64,000 bases of DNA from contig DIMS01000114.1 of the NCBI GenBank assembly GCA_002425685.1, positions 19,885-83,884 on the forward strand, written 5' to 3'. Shown piece by piece: positions 15,899 through 24,862 of the stretch (its first letter is position 1; every line of letters starts with the position of its first letter). The notes beneath the pieces were generated by a model. The model was not told the DNA's origin. It did no database searches and saw only the letters and a program-made list of their open reading frames with translations. A program made the position numbers and the translations under genes. This stretch comes from Synergistaceae bacterium UBA5560 (lineage in GTDB: Bacteria > Synergistota > Synergistia > Synergistales > Aminiphilaceae).

Positions 15899-18800
15899 TC
15901 AGAAAAACCCGTTGCATCCGGGGCCGGAGAGTCCGCTCCGGCCTCCGGAAAGCGGAAAGACCCGGATCTGGGAGGCGATGCGCTCCTTGAGGGCCGCAAC
16001 GTGGGAGATGACGCCGATGAGTTTGCCGTCCTGCCGCAATTCCGCGAGGGTCTGGAGGGCCGTGTCCAGGGCGTCCTCGTCCAGCGTGCCGAACCCCTCG
16101 TCGAGAAAGAGGGAGTCGATCCGGACGTTTCGGCTCGCCATGCGAGACAGGCCGAGAGCCAGGGCGAGGCTGACGAGAAAGCTCTCTCCTCCGGAAAGAT
16201 TTCTCGTGGACCGCCGCTCCCCCACCTGGTAGGCGTCGATGACATCCAGCTCCAGAGGTTGCCCGTCGTTGCGGACCAGGAGATAGCGGTCGGTCATCTT
16301 CCGGAGCTGCCGGTTCGCGTGAGAAATGAGGATGTCGAAGGTGAGGCACTGGACGAAGTTCCGGTACTTCTTCCCGTCCGCGGACCCGATGAGGTCGTGC
16401 AGGGCCTCGATGCGGAAGCACTCTTTCTCCTGCGCCTCCAGTGCCGCACGGCGGTCCCGGGCCATTTCCCTCGCGGTCTCGTTCTCCCTGAGCTTCTGCG
16501 CGATGCCGCCCAGTTCCTCCCGGAGGATTTTCACGTCCCGCTCCAGCTCCTCCAGCTCACGAAGGAGATCCTCCCGGGAGCGGTCGGTCGCCTCCCGGCG
16601 CTCCTCCTCCTCCAGCCGCTCCGCCTTCTCCCGCCTCCTCGCGTTCAGCGCGACCCGCTCCTCCTCCAGCGCACGGGCCCGCCCCTGCAGTTCCTTCCGC
16701 TCCTCCTCGGGCAGAAGCGCCGCCAGGTAGGCGTCCTCGGCGGCAAAACCGGCTCCGTCGAGACGGCGGACAAAGGCGGTCTCCCGGACCTGCAGCACTT
16801 TCTCCCGCTCCGCTATGGCGTTTTCCGTCTCGGCGATTTTGGTTCGCGTTCCGCCAAGCGCGTGCACCGCTTCGTCCGACTTGGCACGCACCGTGTCGAA
16901 TTCCGCCGCCAGGGCCTTCAACGCCTCTTCGAGGCGGCGTTCCTCCGCGTCGGGATCTCCGTCGCCGAAGCGCTCCCGCCGTTCCTCCTCCAGGGCCTTC
17001 CGTTCCCGCAGAAGTTCGTCGCGATGCCGCCGCCGCTTCTCCACCTCCTCCACGGCCTGGCGAATCTGCTCCTTCCGCTGGTCGATCCGGAGTTCGAGGG
17101 AGGCGATCTCCTTCTCCAGTGCACCCTTTTCCTCCTGCCGGGCATTCCAGTGCACCCGACGCTCCTCCAGGTCCCGGAGCACCGCCTCCCACTCCTCCGG
17201 ATCGGACGCGAGATCGCCGATGCCGTAGGGCGCCAGGTCGCGAAGCACCCGCTGCCGCGCCTCGTCGAGCTGCACGGCGGCCTCCCGCGCCTCGGCCTCC
17301 GCCCGGACCGCCGCCTGCTCCGCCGATTCCTCGCGGTGTGCGGCGTCCCCGCCGAAGCGCTCCTCCAGGACAAGATTTTCCCGGGCCTTCTCCAGGCTCT
17401 CCCGCAGGGTGGCACACTGCTCGTCCGCCTCCTCGGCGGCCTGCACAACCCGGAAGGTCTCCTCAAACCGCTCCCGGATCTCCCGGGCCAGGCGCTCCAG
17501 CAGTGCCTCCGCTCCAGGTCCCTCCGGGCATTTTTCTTCCGGGGAGAGCGCAGTCCATTCCTCCCGAAGCCGGACCTCCTGCCGGGCGATTTCCTCGTCG
17601 CGTTCCCGCCACCGTGTTTCCACCTGCTCCAGATCCTTCGACGCCTCCGCACGGGCGACCCGGAGATCCGCGAGAGTCCTCCCCGCGGCCTGAAGCTCGT
17701 TCCTGAGAGAGAGCAGCGCCGCGGCGGCCTCATCCGGAACGGGAACGACCCCCGCAGCGAAGGGGTGTTCCGTGGCACCGCAGAGGGGACAGGGTTCACC
17801 CTTTCGCAGGCGATGCCGCTCCGTCTCGAAATCCCCGATCCGCCTCAGCGAGGCGAGTTGTTCCTCCAGCCGGACCGACTCCGCTTCGAGCGTCGTCTGC
17901 CGCACCGACGCCACCGCAATTTCCCCGTCGAGACCCCCGCAACGAGCTCGCGCCGCGTCCTCCAGAAGACGCAGCTCCATCGTCCGCCGACGTGCCTCTT
18001 CCAGGGCATGCAGCGTTCCGACGACATCTTCGAGGAGGCGTCTTCGCTCTTTTTCCTCGTCGAGATCCTTTCTCCAGTCCGACATCCTGCGACCAGCGAG
18101 AAGGCTCTCCAGCACACGCCGCGCTTCATCGAAAGCGCCCCGGGCGGTCTCGTGCTCCGCCCTTCGCGCCGCCAGGGTCTCGTCCCGCTTTCGCCGGGCG
18201 GTTCGGGCCTCTTCCAGCTCCCGGGCAGCGGCCCGGAGTTTTTCCGTCCCCTCGCGGCCCTTTCCGTCCAGAGTGCGGAGCGCGTCGAACCGATCCCGGA
18301 GCACGGGAAATTCCTCCACGAGCTTCTCGTCCGCCGCACTTCGGGCAAGGTGAGCGCGAACCGCCTCAAGGGCGCCCTGCCGTTCTCCGAGAAGACGCCG
18401 TTCCATCCCGTCCCTGTCGCGAAGAGCGTCGAGGGCGGTTTCTCCCTCCGCCAGGGCCTCTTCAGCGGCACCGACGGGGCCCTCCTTGTCCCGGATCCGC
18501 AGGTCCAGGGCCTGAACGGCCCGAAGAAGCGGCACCGCCTCGGCCAGGGCCTTTCTGCCCGCGTCCAGCGTCTTGCCGCTACGTCGCTGTGCCTCGGCGG
18601 CGAGACGAGATTCCTCCTCCAGTGCTGGAAGTGTCTTCAGCGACGCTGCATGAACGTCCCGGTCCCGCCGTTGCTCCTCCCGAAGAGACATGAGGGCGGT
18701 GTGCTCCGGGGCGAGCTCCAGGGCATCCTCGGCGCGATGGAGTCGTTCCGCCTCGGGGCGAAACTGCTCCCACCGGTCCAGCAGCGCTTTCTCCGCTTCG

Positions 18801-19621
18801 TCGATCATCCGCAACTCCGCCTCGAGGCGTGCCACTCCGTCCAGCCAGACGACGGCAGCCCTGTCCGCCTCGATCCGCCCGCTCATGTCTTTTTCCCGGA
18901 GGGAACGTTCCTCCAGCTCCACCCGAAGACGCGCCTCCTCTTCCTCGGGCAACAGGCGCATTCCCACCAGCTCGGCCCGGAAAAAATCCCGTTTTGCCCG
19001 CTCCTCGGCGCGGCGCTCGTGGACGCGCACGGAAATCCGGGAGTAGATCTCCGTCCCCGTGATCTGTTCGAGCACGGGGGCCCGCTCGTCCGAAGGGGCC
19101 TGCAGAAAAGCCGCGAAGCCCCCCTGGGCGAGGAGCATGGACCGGGTGAAGCGGTCGAAATCCATGCCCGTCACCGCTTCGATACGCGCCGCCACGCCCG
19201 TGATCGAACTCTCGAGCACCTCTCCGGACACCGCGTCGGCGATCTCGTGTTTCGGAGCCTGCAACTCCCCATCGGACCGCCTGCGGGATCGGTGCTGGCT
19301 CCAGACACAGCGGAATCGGCGGGCCTCCGCGCCACCAGATCCGGCTCCTTTTCCCGCCGAAGCCTCGAAGGTTGCCTCGGCAAAACATTCTCCGGTCTGT
19401 CGGGACATGATCTCGTTTCCGCTCCTGGTGATCTTGCCCAGGCGCGGAGTCCGCCCGTAGAGGGCAAGGCAGAGCGCGTCCAGAACGGTGCTCTTGCCGG
19501 CGCCGGTCGGGCCGGTGATGGCGAAGAGACCATCGGCGGTGAAGGCGGGGTGGGTGAAGTCGATCTCCCATTCCCCCACGAGGGAGTTCAGATTCTTGAA
19601 ACGCACCTGGAGTATCCGCAT
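15899..19621 (-). CDS. sbcC: Exonuclease subunit SbcC (Rad50-like ATPase)
   Basis: The 1240-residue protein is the SMC-like ATPase of the SbcCD nuclease, which opens DNA hairpins and trims protein-blocked ends. Walker A GPTGAGKST lies at 37-45. A very long heptad-rich coiled coil is interrupted by the zinc-hook CPLC near residue 610. The C-terminal half carries the ABC signature LSGGESFLVSLALAL and Walker B SLFLDEGFGTLD. The length is at the upper end of the usual 1000-1240. The start has a GGAGG-type site and lies 21 nt after sbcD. Strong codon bias in a Glu/Arg-rich coiled coil creates long open frames on the opposite strand; I regard these as artefacts. Confidence 0.95.
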   Translation of the reverse strand: MRILQVRFKNLNSLVGEWEIDFTHPAFTADGLFAITGPTGAGKSTVLDALCLALYGRTPRLGKITRSGNEIMSRQTGECFAEATFEASAGKGAGSGGAEARRFRCVWSQHRSRRRSDGELQAPKHEIADAVSGEVLESSITGVAARIEAVTGMDFDRFTRSMLLAQGGFAAFLQAPSDERAPVLEQITGTEIYSRISVRVHERRAEERAKRDFFRAELVGMRLLPEEEEARLRVELEERSLREKDMSGRIEADRAAVVWLDGVARLEAELRMIDEAEKALLDRWEQFRPEAERLHRAEDALELAPEHTALMSLREEQRRDRDVHAASLKTLPALEEESRLAAEAQRRSGKTLDAGRKALAEAVPLLRAVQALDLRIRDKEGPVGAAEEALAEGETALDALRDRDGMERRLLGERQGALEAVRAHLARSAADEKLVEEFPVLRDRFDALRTLDGKGREGTEKLRAAARELEEARTARRKRDETLAARRAEHETARGAFDEARRVLESLLAGRRMSDWRKDLDEEKERRRLLEDVVGTLHALEEARRRTMELRLLEDAARARCGGLDGEIAVASVRQTTLEAESVRLEEQLASLRRIGDFETERHRLRKGEPCPLCGATEHPFAAGVVPVPDEAAAALLSLRNELQAAGRTLADLRVARAEASKDLEQVETRWRERDEEIARQEVRLREEWTALSPEEKCPEGPGAEALLERLAREIRERFEETFRVVQAAEEADEQCATLRESLEKARENLVLEERFGGDAAHREESAEQAAVRAEAEAREAAVQLDEARQRVLRDLAPYGIGDLASDPEEWEAVLRDLEERRVHWNARQEEKGALEKEIASLELRIDQRKEQIRQAVEEVEKRRRHRDELLRERKALEEERRERFGDGDPDAEERRLEEALKALAAEFDTVRAKSDEAVHALGGTRTKIAETENAIAEREKVLQVRETAFVRRLDGAGFAAEDAYLAALLPEEERKELQGRARALEEERVALNARRREKAERLEEEERREATDRSREDLLRELEELERDVKILREELGGIAQKLRENETAREMARDRRAALEAQEKECFRIEALHDLIGSADGKKYRNFVQCLTFDILISHANRQLRKMTDRYLLVRNDGQPLELDVIDAYQVGERRSTRNLSGGESFLVSLALALGLSRMASRNVRIDSLFLDEGFGTLDEDALDTALQTLAELRQDGKLIGVISHVAALKERIASQIRVFPLSGGRSGLSGPGCNGFF

Positions 19622-19642
19622 CGTCCGCCTCCTCCCCGTCCG

Positions 19643-20893
19643 CTATTCCGCCCGGGAGTCCTCTCCGTCGAGGGATGCCCGAGTCTCCCGGTAGGTCCGC
19701 AGCAGTTCCGGCCGCTGTTCGTCGGGAACCCTCCGGCTCTCCAGACAGCGCCCGAACACGTCCTCCTCATCCAGGTCGTCGAGCGTCTCCTCGGAGAGTC
19801 CCTCCAGGGCGCGTTCCAGCATCCTCCCGTCCTTCATCCGGAGAATCTCCAGCCCCGTTCCGGCCGTGATCTCCTCAAGCTGCTCCCGGAGGTCTCCCAC
19901 CGCACCATCGCCCTCGAGGACGACCTCCAGCCAGATCGACTCCTTCTCCGCGACGAGCCTTTCGACCCCGGACAGAATCTCCTCACGGCCGCCCCGAAGA
20001 CGTTCAAGACGCCGGAAGCACGGCACGGGCAGAAGCGTCACCGTCGCCGCCGCACCGGAGAATTCTACGAGACAGACGCTCTTTTCCCGCCCCGCCTCGC
20101 CGAAGCCCATCGGCAGCGGGGAGCCACTGTAGCGGAACCTCTCCGAACCGTCCACCCGCTGGGGGACATGAAGGTGCCCCAGCGCCGCATAGGACGTGGA
20201 CTCCGGAAAGATCGACGACGTCACCGCCGAAAGAGAGCCCACGTAGAGGTCGCGCACGCCGTCCCCCTCCACGGTCTCTCCTCCGGCGGCGAAGAGATGT
20301 CCCATGACCACCAGGGGAAGCTCCTCGCCCGTTTCCGCCCGGGCCTCCTCCCGTCTCCGCTCCGCCAGGGAACACACCCGGGCGTAGTGGTCACGGATGC
20401 CTTGGGCGAGCTTGCGCTCTTTCTCGTCGGGGCTCTCCCCCGCCTCGACGGTGCGGATGTCCCGGTCCCTCAGAAAGGGGACGGCACAGATCAGCAGCTC
20501 CGGAGCTCCCGTCTCGTCCCGCAGGAGGAGCACCTCCTCCGCAGGATCTCCCGAAATCGCGCCCACCACGTGGACGCGAAGCGCCCGCAGCAGTTCCTTC
20601 GGGGCGTCGAGAAACGAAGGCGAGTCGTGATTTCCTCCGATGAGCACCATGTGGCGGCAGCACGATCCGGCCACGCGACACAGAAACGTGTAGTAGAGCG
20701 CCTGGGCGCGGTTGCTCGGCGCGGTGGAGTCGAACACATCCCCCGCCACGAGGAGCACCTCCGCACGTTCCCGGCAGATCGTCACCTCAAGCCAGGAGAG
20801 AAAGGCCTCGAATTCCTCGTAGCGTTTCCGTCCGTAGAGCCCCCGCCCGAGATGCCAGTCCGACGTGTGGAGGATCCGCAGCGGAGTCCTCAC
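19643..20893 (-). CDS. sbcD: Exonuclease subunit SbcD (Mre11-like nuclease)
   Basis: The 416-residue calcineurin-like phosphoesterase is the nuclease partner of SbcC. All metal-binding blocks are visible: HTSDWHLGR (9-17), LLVAGDVFD, LIGGNHDSPS, VMGHLFAAGG and ALGHLHVPQ. The start is a GTG preceded by GGAGGTGTGC. It is directly followed by sbcC, forming the usual two-gene operon. The length is normal. Confidence 0.95.
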   Translation of the reverse strand: MRTPLRILHTSDWHLGRGLYGRKRYEEFEAFLSWLEVTICRERAEVLLVAGDVFDSTAPSNRAQALYYTFLCRVAGSCCRHMVLIGGNHDSPSFLDAPKELLRALRVHVVGAISGDPAEEVLLLRDETGAPELLICAVPFLRDRDIRTVEAGESPDEKERKLAQGIRDHYARVCSLAERRREEARAETGEELPLVVMGHLFAAGGETVEGDGVRDLYVGSLSAVTSSIFPESTSYAALGHLHVPQRVDGSERFRYSGSPLPMGFGEAGREKSVCLVEFSGAAATVTLLPVPCFRRLERLRGGREEILSGVERLVAEKESIWLEVVLEGDGAVGDLREQLEEITAGTGLEILRMKDGRMLERALEGLSEETLDDLDEEDVFGRCLESRRVPDEQRPELLRTYRETRASLDGEDSRAE

Positions 20894-21251
20894 CGCACAC
20901 CTCCGGCGGACCTACGGCTCCCGCCTTCCGCGGGAAGAATTCCGGCGCAAGAGGCAACATTCCGCCCAGAACAGGGACACCCTTCCGCACACCGAGTTCC
21001 AGCCCCTGGCCCCGAAAGAACAGAAGAGAGCAACCGCCATCCCCGAGATCGCCGTTCCCCACGGACGGGGGATGGCGCGTTTCCTCTGGCTTTGCCTGCG
21101 CGCGTGCGTTTCCGGTCGCCTCGCTCCATGAACATTTCCTCCTCGTCGGTGGCTGCAAAGAACCATAGCACGCCCCCTTCCGGGGGGCAATCCGGCCCCG
21201 ACAAACCGGAGGCCCCCACCGGGCCGGCCCGCCCGCAGCGCTTCACCGGCG
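20894..21251. other. Non-coding gap between sbcD and the ABC-F gene
   Basis: The 358 bp contain no frame with recognisable similarity or a good ribosome-binding site. A candidate leftward promoter for sbcDC is at 21162-21190. The remainder is GC-rich and shows short G/C-tract hairpins with no T-run. Confidence 0.5.
21162..21190 (-). promoter_or_regulatory. Tentative sbcDC promoter
   Basis: On the minus strand TTGCCC (21185-21190), a 17-bp spacer and TATGGT (21162-21167) give four of six matches in each box. The spacer itself can fold into a G/C hairpin. The leader to the sbcD GTG would be about 260 nt, which is long, so support is modest. Confidence 0.3.
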
Positions 21252-22802
21252 TCAGAAGGCCTTCCGGAGCAACGCGGCTGCACCCTTCTCAAGCAAGGAG
21301 TTTCCGTCCGGACCCAGGGTGATGCGCCAGCAGCTCTCCGTGACCGCCTCGAGAAAACGCCGGTCGTGGCTCACGAGCAGCATTGTGCAGGGACAGGAGG
21401 CAAGAGCGTTTTCGAGCAGTTCCACCGCGGGGAGATCGAGATGATTCGTCGGCTCGTCCAGAACGACCAGGGAGGGCACCCGAATCACCCCCAGGGCGAG
21501 CTGCAGCTTTCTGGCCTCCCCCGGGCTCGGAACGGGCACGTCGGCGCCTTCCCCGAGAGCCGCCGGAGCGAGCAGGCTTTCCGGCCGGGAACCGAGACAG
21601 CTCACCACGGTCATCACCAACCCCCGCTCCGCCGAAGAAAGGAGCGCGACCTCCGAGGCGAGACGCCCGAGCTGCTCCCCCGAGAGTTCCTGAGGGAGAA
21701 AGAGCACCTGCTCCGGAGGAAGCTGCACCCGCCGGAGCAGGTGGCGCACCAACGTACTCTTGCCCGACCCGTTCGGACCGACCAGGGCGACCCTGTCCCT
21801 GGAGCCGAGTTCCAGCCTCGGCAGGTGCAGTGTCCGCCCTCCGCCGAGATTGAGGCGATCCTCGGGAAGATCGAGTATGCGGTTGCGGGGCGAGATCGCT
21901 CCGGAGAGCCAGAACCGCAGCTCCCGCTCCTTGGGTGGCCGGACTTCCCGCACCTCCTCCCGAAGATGGCGCAGACGCCCGTCGAGCTGGCTTTTCAACC
22001 GCCCCGCCTGGCCGTCCATGCCGGAAACCCTGGCAAGATCGATGCGCGCCCGTCCGTCCGAATCGTGCCGGTCCAGGTCCCGTTTGGAACGCCTGCGGTC
22101 GCTCCGGCTCGCCTCCTCCAGGCGCCGCCGCTGCTCCGCCTCCAGACGCTTGCACGCCCTGCGGCGCTCCAGATAGACCGCCCGGGCGGTCTCTTCGTCC
22201 CGGGCTTTCTGCGCCGAGGCCTCCGTGTAGTTTCCCGGATAGAGAACCGGCCCGGAGGCGCCGAGAAAGAGACAGCGCCGGCAAAGCCCGTCGAGCAGCT
22301 CCCGGTCGTGGCTCACGAGAAGTCCCACGCCGTCGTAGGTGGCGAGGGCCGCGCCGAGCAGACGCCGCGCAGCGCCATCCAGATGATTCGTCGGCTCGTC
22401 CAGAAGGAGACTCTCCGGTTTCTCCCAGAGCGCCAGGGCAACCTGGACGCGCTTGCGCTCGCCGAAGCTCAGGGAGTGCCATCGCTCGCCCCAGGCATCC
22501 TCGATGCCGAGCATTCCCCGAAGACGAAAGACCTCGGGATCGCCGGACCCGAGGAACGCGGCAAACCGCTGCGGCATCTCCTCCGTTCGCTGCTCGCAGA
22601 GCAGAATCCGCCCCCTTCGGAGCACCTGTCCCTCGCACGGCGACAGTTCTCCTGCGGCCAGCCGCAGAAGCGTGGTCTTGCCCGACCCGTTGGCACCGAG
22701 AATTCCCGTCCATCCCCCGTGGAAATCGATGGACAGTTCGCGGAAGAGAAACGCTTCCGCCGTATCGAAACGAAAGGACACATTGCGCAGGAGAAGCGCC
22801 AT
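21252..22802 (-). CDS. ABC-F family ATP-binding protein
   Basis: The 516-residue protein has two fused ABC domains and no membrane segment, the plan of ABC-F ribosome-associated ATPases. Walker A motifs are GANGSGKTT and GPNGSGKST. Signatures are LSFGERKRVQVAL and a degenerate PSPGEARKLQLAL. Both Walker B blocks read DEPTNHLD. The inter-domain linker is Arg/Lys-rich, as in the P-site tRNA interaction motif. ATG 22802 is preceded by GGAGAGAG; the open frame extends 131 codons further upstream with no family similarity. ABC-F proteins act on translation and sometimes give antibiotic resistance; which applies cannot be told from this sequence. Confidence 0.88.
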   Translation of the reverse strand: MALLLRNVSFRFDTAEAFLFRELSIDFHGGWTGILGANGSGKTTLLRLAAGELSPCEGQVLRRGRILLCEQRTEEMPQRFAAFLGSGDPEVFRLRGMLGIEDAWGERWHSLSFGERKRVQVALALWEKPESLLLDEPTNHLDGAARRLLGAALATYDGVGLLVSHDRELLDGLCRRCLFLGASGPVLYPGNYTEASAQKARDEETARAVYLERRRACKRLEAEQRRRLEEASRSDRRRSKRDLDRHDSDGRARIDLARVSGMDGQAGRLKSQLDGRLRHLREEVREVRPPKERELRFWLSGAISPRNRILDLPEDRLNLGGGRTLHLPRLELGSRDRVALVGPNGSGKSTLVRHLLRRVQLPPEQVLFLPQELSGEQLGRLASEVALLSSAERGLVMTVVSCLGSRPESLLAPAALGEGADVPVPSPGEARKLQLALGVIRVPSLVVLDEPTNHLDLPAVELLENALASCPCTMLLVSHDRRFLEAVTESCWRITLGPDGNSLLEKGAAALLRKAF

Positions 22803-23898
22803 GAACTCTCTCCATTCCCCCCGCCCGGCGGGGACACTGCCTCCTCCCGACACCGCAGGGAAATCCGCTCGTAGGAACGGAGTCCCTGGACGCGCACATT
22901 CCGCCATGCCGCGGCGAACCGGAGGCAAAGGCCTTCCCGGGACGGAGTGCGAAAAGCGGAGAGCACACTGGAACCGGGTAAGAAAATGGACAGCGCACGA
23001 GCGAACGAAACCCGGGAAGGCGAAACGGAGATGTGGCGGCGGAGCCGCCTTGAAAAACGAGGAGGAGGGAACACGAAAAAACGGCCCGGAGGGGCCGGAA
23101 AAACATGCGTAGCTGCCGGTGCGTGTCCCGCTCGTCAGAAGAGGCGCATTCGTCGAGTCTCCCGAAGGTGGAATGGATGAACCGCCCTGGATCATACCCG
23201 TTTCCGGTGAAACGGGTCAAGAGGAAACCGCACGGAACTTTGACGGGACAAGGATAATGTCGTCCCCAAAACAGGGCAAGGGAAATGTCATCTGTCATTC
23301 TCTACAAATGATAAGGAGCAATGTTTTCTTGAACCTGAAGAAAGCGAAAAAAACGGCGGCTCTGGACAGGGCTATGAAAAGAAAGATGACGACGGCGGAA
23401 GAGACGGAGTCCCCCTTGCGGACAATGACAGAGAGGGAGTCCGCAGAGGTTTTCCTGAGGGCGGAGGATTCTGTGAGCCTGCAAACCGGGGCTTGAGTTG
23501 TGTGCGTCAAGTTGTGGAAAAAAGTTTTCATGGTGTTCGGCGGCCGTCTGTCGCGATTAGCCGCACTTTTCCAGGAGTGCCTTTTTGTGTCCGATCAACA
23601 GGTCCATGTGGAGGTAGCGGCTGGATTCCAGCCGCGGGGCGGGGGCGTGAAATCCGGAGGCGGAGCCTCTCTTTCCCGCTTATGTCACCTTCGCCGGCAA
23701 GGTAGTTTCGCGGACATTGTGTACACCGTCCGCAGAGAAAAGCTTTCGCCTACGGACGGTGTACAAGTCCCTCCCGTGTTCGGTACGAAGGACGCAGCTT
23801 CGTTCTCTCACGGACGAAGCGGTTTCCCGGCGCACCCCAAAACGCGCACTCCGCAGAAAACTGCTCCGTAGGTAGCGCAATCCCTCGAGAGTGGGCGC
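22803..23898. other. Gene-poor 1.1-kb interval with a 46-bp dyad
   Basis: No frame here shows family similarity, a clear ribosome-binding site and sensible length together. Small frames such as 23119-23496 (+) and 23295-23531 (-) look like chance openings. A 46-bp imperfect dyad sits at 23720-23765. Base composition falls near 23250-23540, which may mark a control region or decayed gene. Confidence 0.45.
23720..23765. repeat. 46-bp dyad with 13-bp perfect arms
   Basis: Arms at 23720-23732 and 23753-23765 are exact reverse complements. The 20-base interior has its own 8-base symmetrical core (AAAGCTTT) on the same axis. Both strands therefore translate to similar YTVRR-KL strings. It could be a REP-like element, a transcript-end hairpin or an operator; no T-run follows. 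Confidence 0.55.
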
Positions 23899-24744
23899 TC
23901 AGGAATTTTCCGCACTTCCCGCATCGGACAGACGGGGTGGGTTCGTTCTCCAATAGGCGCTTCCGTCGGCCTTCCGGTCCAGAAAACCGTAGTCGATGAG
24001 ATAGCGCCGAATGGTGACGTAGTCGTCAAAGGCCCCGGCGAGAAGTTCGTTGACATCCCTTTCCGAGTACCGGCGTCCCCGGACGAAGAGTTCCACCATC
24101 CGATTGAGCACCACCAGCTTTGCCTTCTGTTTCTTCGGAAACGACGCGAGAACCAGAGGATCCTGGGAACTGAAATGCTTCTTCAGAATTTTCCGGGCCT
24201 CCTCGTCGGTGACCTTCACCCGGTCGTCCGCGACGGGCAGCGCCGCGTTGAAGGTCAGGTAGCCCTGATTCGCTTCCTTCCGGTCGAGGAGTTCCATGAT
24301 GGCGAGAAAAAGCTTTGCCTCCCGGCGCCGTTTCCGGAGCTGAAAACGGTGATTCCGCACCGTCGAGGGGGACTTGCCCCCGAGAAGCGCCGCCGTTTCT
24401 CTGTCGCTGGCGCCCGCGTGGGTGTGGCGGAGCACCGCCTCCTGCAGCTCCGAGATGCCCGTATGCTCCTTTCCGAGACGCAGCAGCGCGTCGAAGGGAT
24501 CGCCGTGCACCTCCGCCACGTGGCGGCGGACCGCTCCGGAGGCCGTGAAGAGCGTCGTTCCGAAGGGATAGACCACTCCTTCCTCGAATCTCTTGCCGCA
24601 GAACAGGCAGACATAGGCCTCGGGAGCGGTTTCCCGGATATGGCCGCACACGAGGTCCTCAAGGGATGCGCGCTCGAGCTGGGAAATAAGTGAGTTTATC
24701 ATAATGCGGACAGTATCTCGCATCATCTCTTTTTTGTCAAACAT
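23899..24744 (-). CDS. DUF2087-type transcriptional regulator with N-terminal zinc-finger-like segment
   Basis: The 281-residue protein has three parts. Residues about 44-82 hold CLFCGK followed by HVAEVH, a C-x2-C ... H-x4-H pattern that could bind zinc. A helix-turn-helix of sigma-70-region-4/LuxR flavour (DRETAALLGGKSPSTVRNH) lies near 112-130. The C-terminal 80 residues match the DUF2087 pattern: FPKKQKAKLVVLNRMVELF, then YSERDVNELL and IRRYLIDYGFLDRKADGSAYWR. DUF2087 domains occur in bacterial regulators of unknown ligand. The start is uncertain: ATG 24744, an ATG pair at about 24724, or a later ATG. A TTGACA lies within the first codons, so a later start is possible. Confidence 0.7.
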   Translation of the reverse strand: MFDKKEMMRDTVRIMINSLISQLERASLEDLVCGHIRETAPEAYVCLFCGKRFEEGVVYPFGTTLFTASGAVRRHVAEVHGDPFDALLRLGKEHTGISELQEAVLRHTHAGASDRETAALLGGKSPSTVRNHRFQLRKRRREAKLFLAIMELLDRKEANQGYLTFNAALPVADDRVKVTDEEARKILKKHFSSQDPLVLASFPKKQKAKLVVLNRMVELFVRGRRYSERDVNELLAGAFDDYVTIRRYLIDYGFLDRKADGSAYWRTNPPRLSDAGSAENS

Positions 24745-24789
24745 ATACTAGAAACATCTACTTATCCTCACCTCGACACGTCTCGACAC

Positions 24790-24830
24790 AAAAACGCCGG
24801 GGCGGCGGCGGAACACTCCGCCATCGCCCC
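24790..24830 (-). terminator. Terminator of the peptide-transport operon
   Basis: On the minus strand a 14-bp G/C-rich stem (24817-24830 with 24799-24812; one mismatch and one wobble) has a four-base loop and is followed within four bases by five T residues. It lies 33 nt after the serine hydrolase stop. Confidence 0.85.
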
Positions 24831-24862
24831 GACAGAATCCGTCGCAACAGAGGGAAAAAGAG

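Noticed and set aside
16001..21322. A 1773-codon open frame on the plus strand across sbcC and sbcD
   Set aside because: It is antisense to two well-supported genes. High third-position GC and Glu/Arg-rich coiled coil leave few stop codons in the opposite frame; the translation has no domain and no ribosome-binding site.
23295..23531. A 78-residue minus-strand membrane peptide
   Set aside because: It has a hydrophobic stretch but no ribosome-binding site, no recognisable relatives and odd composition; not enough support.
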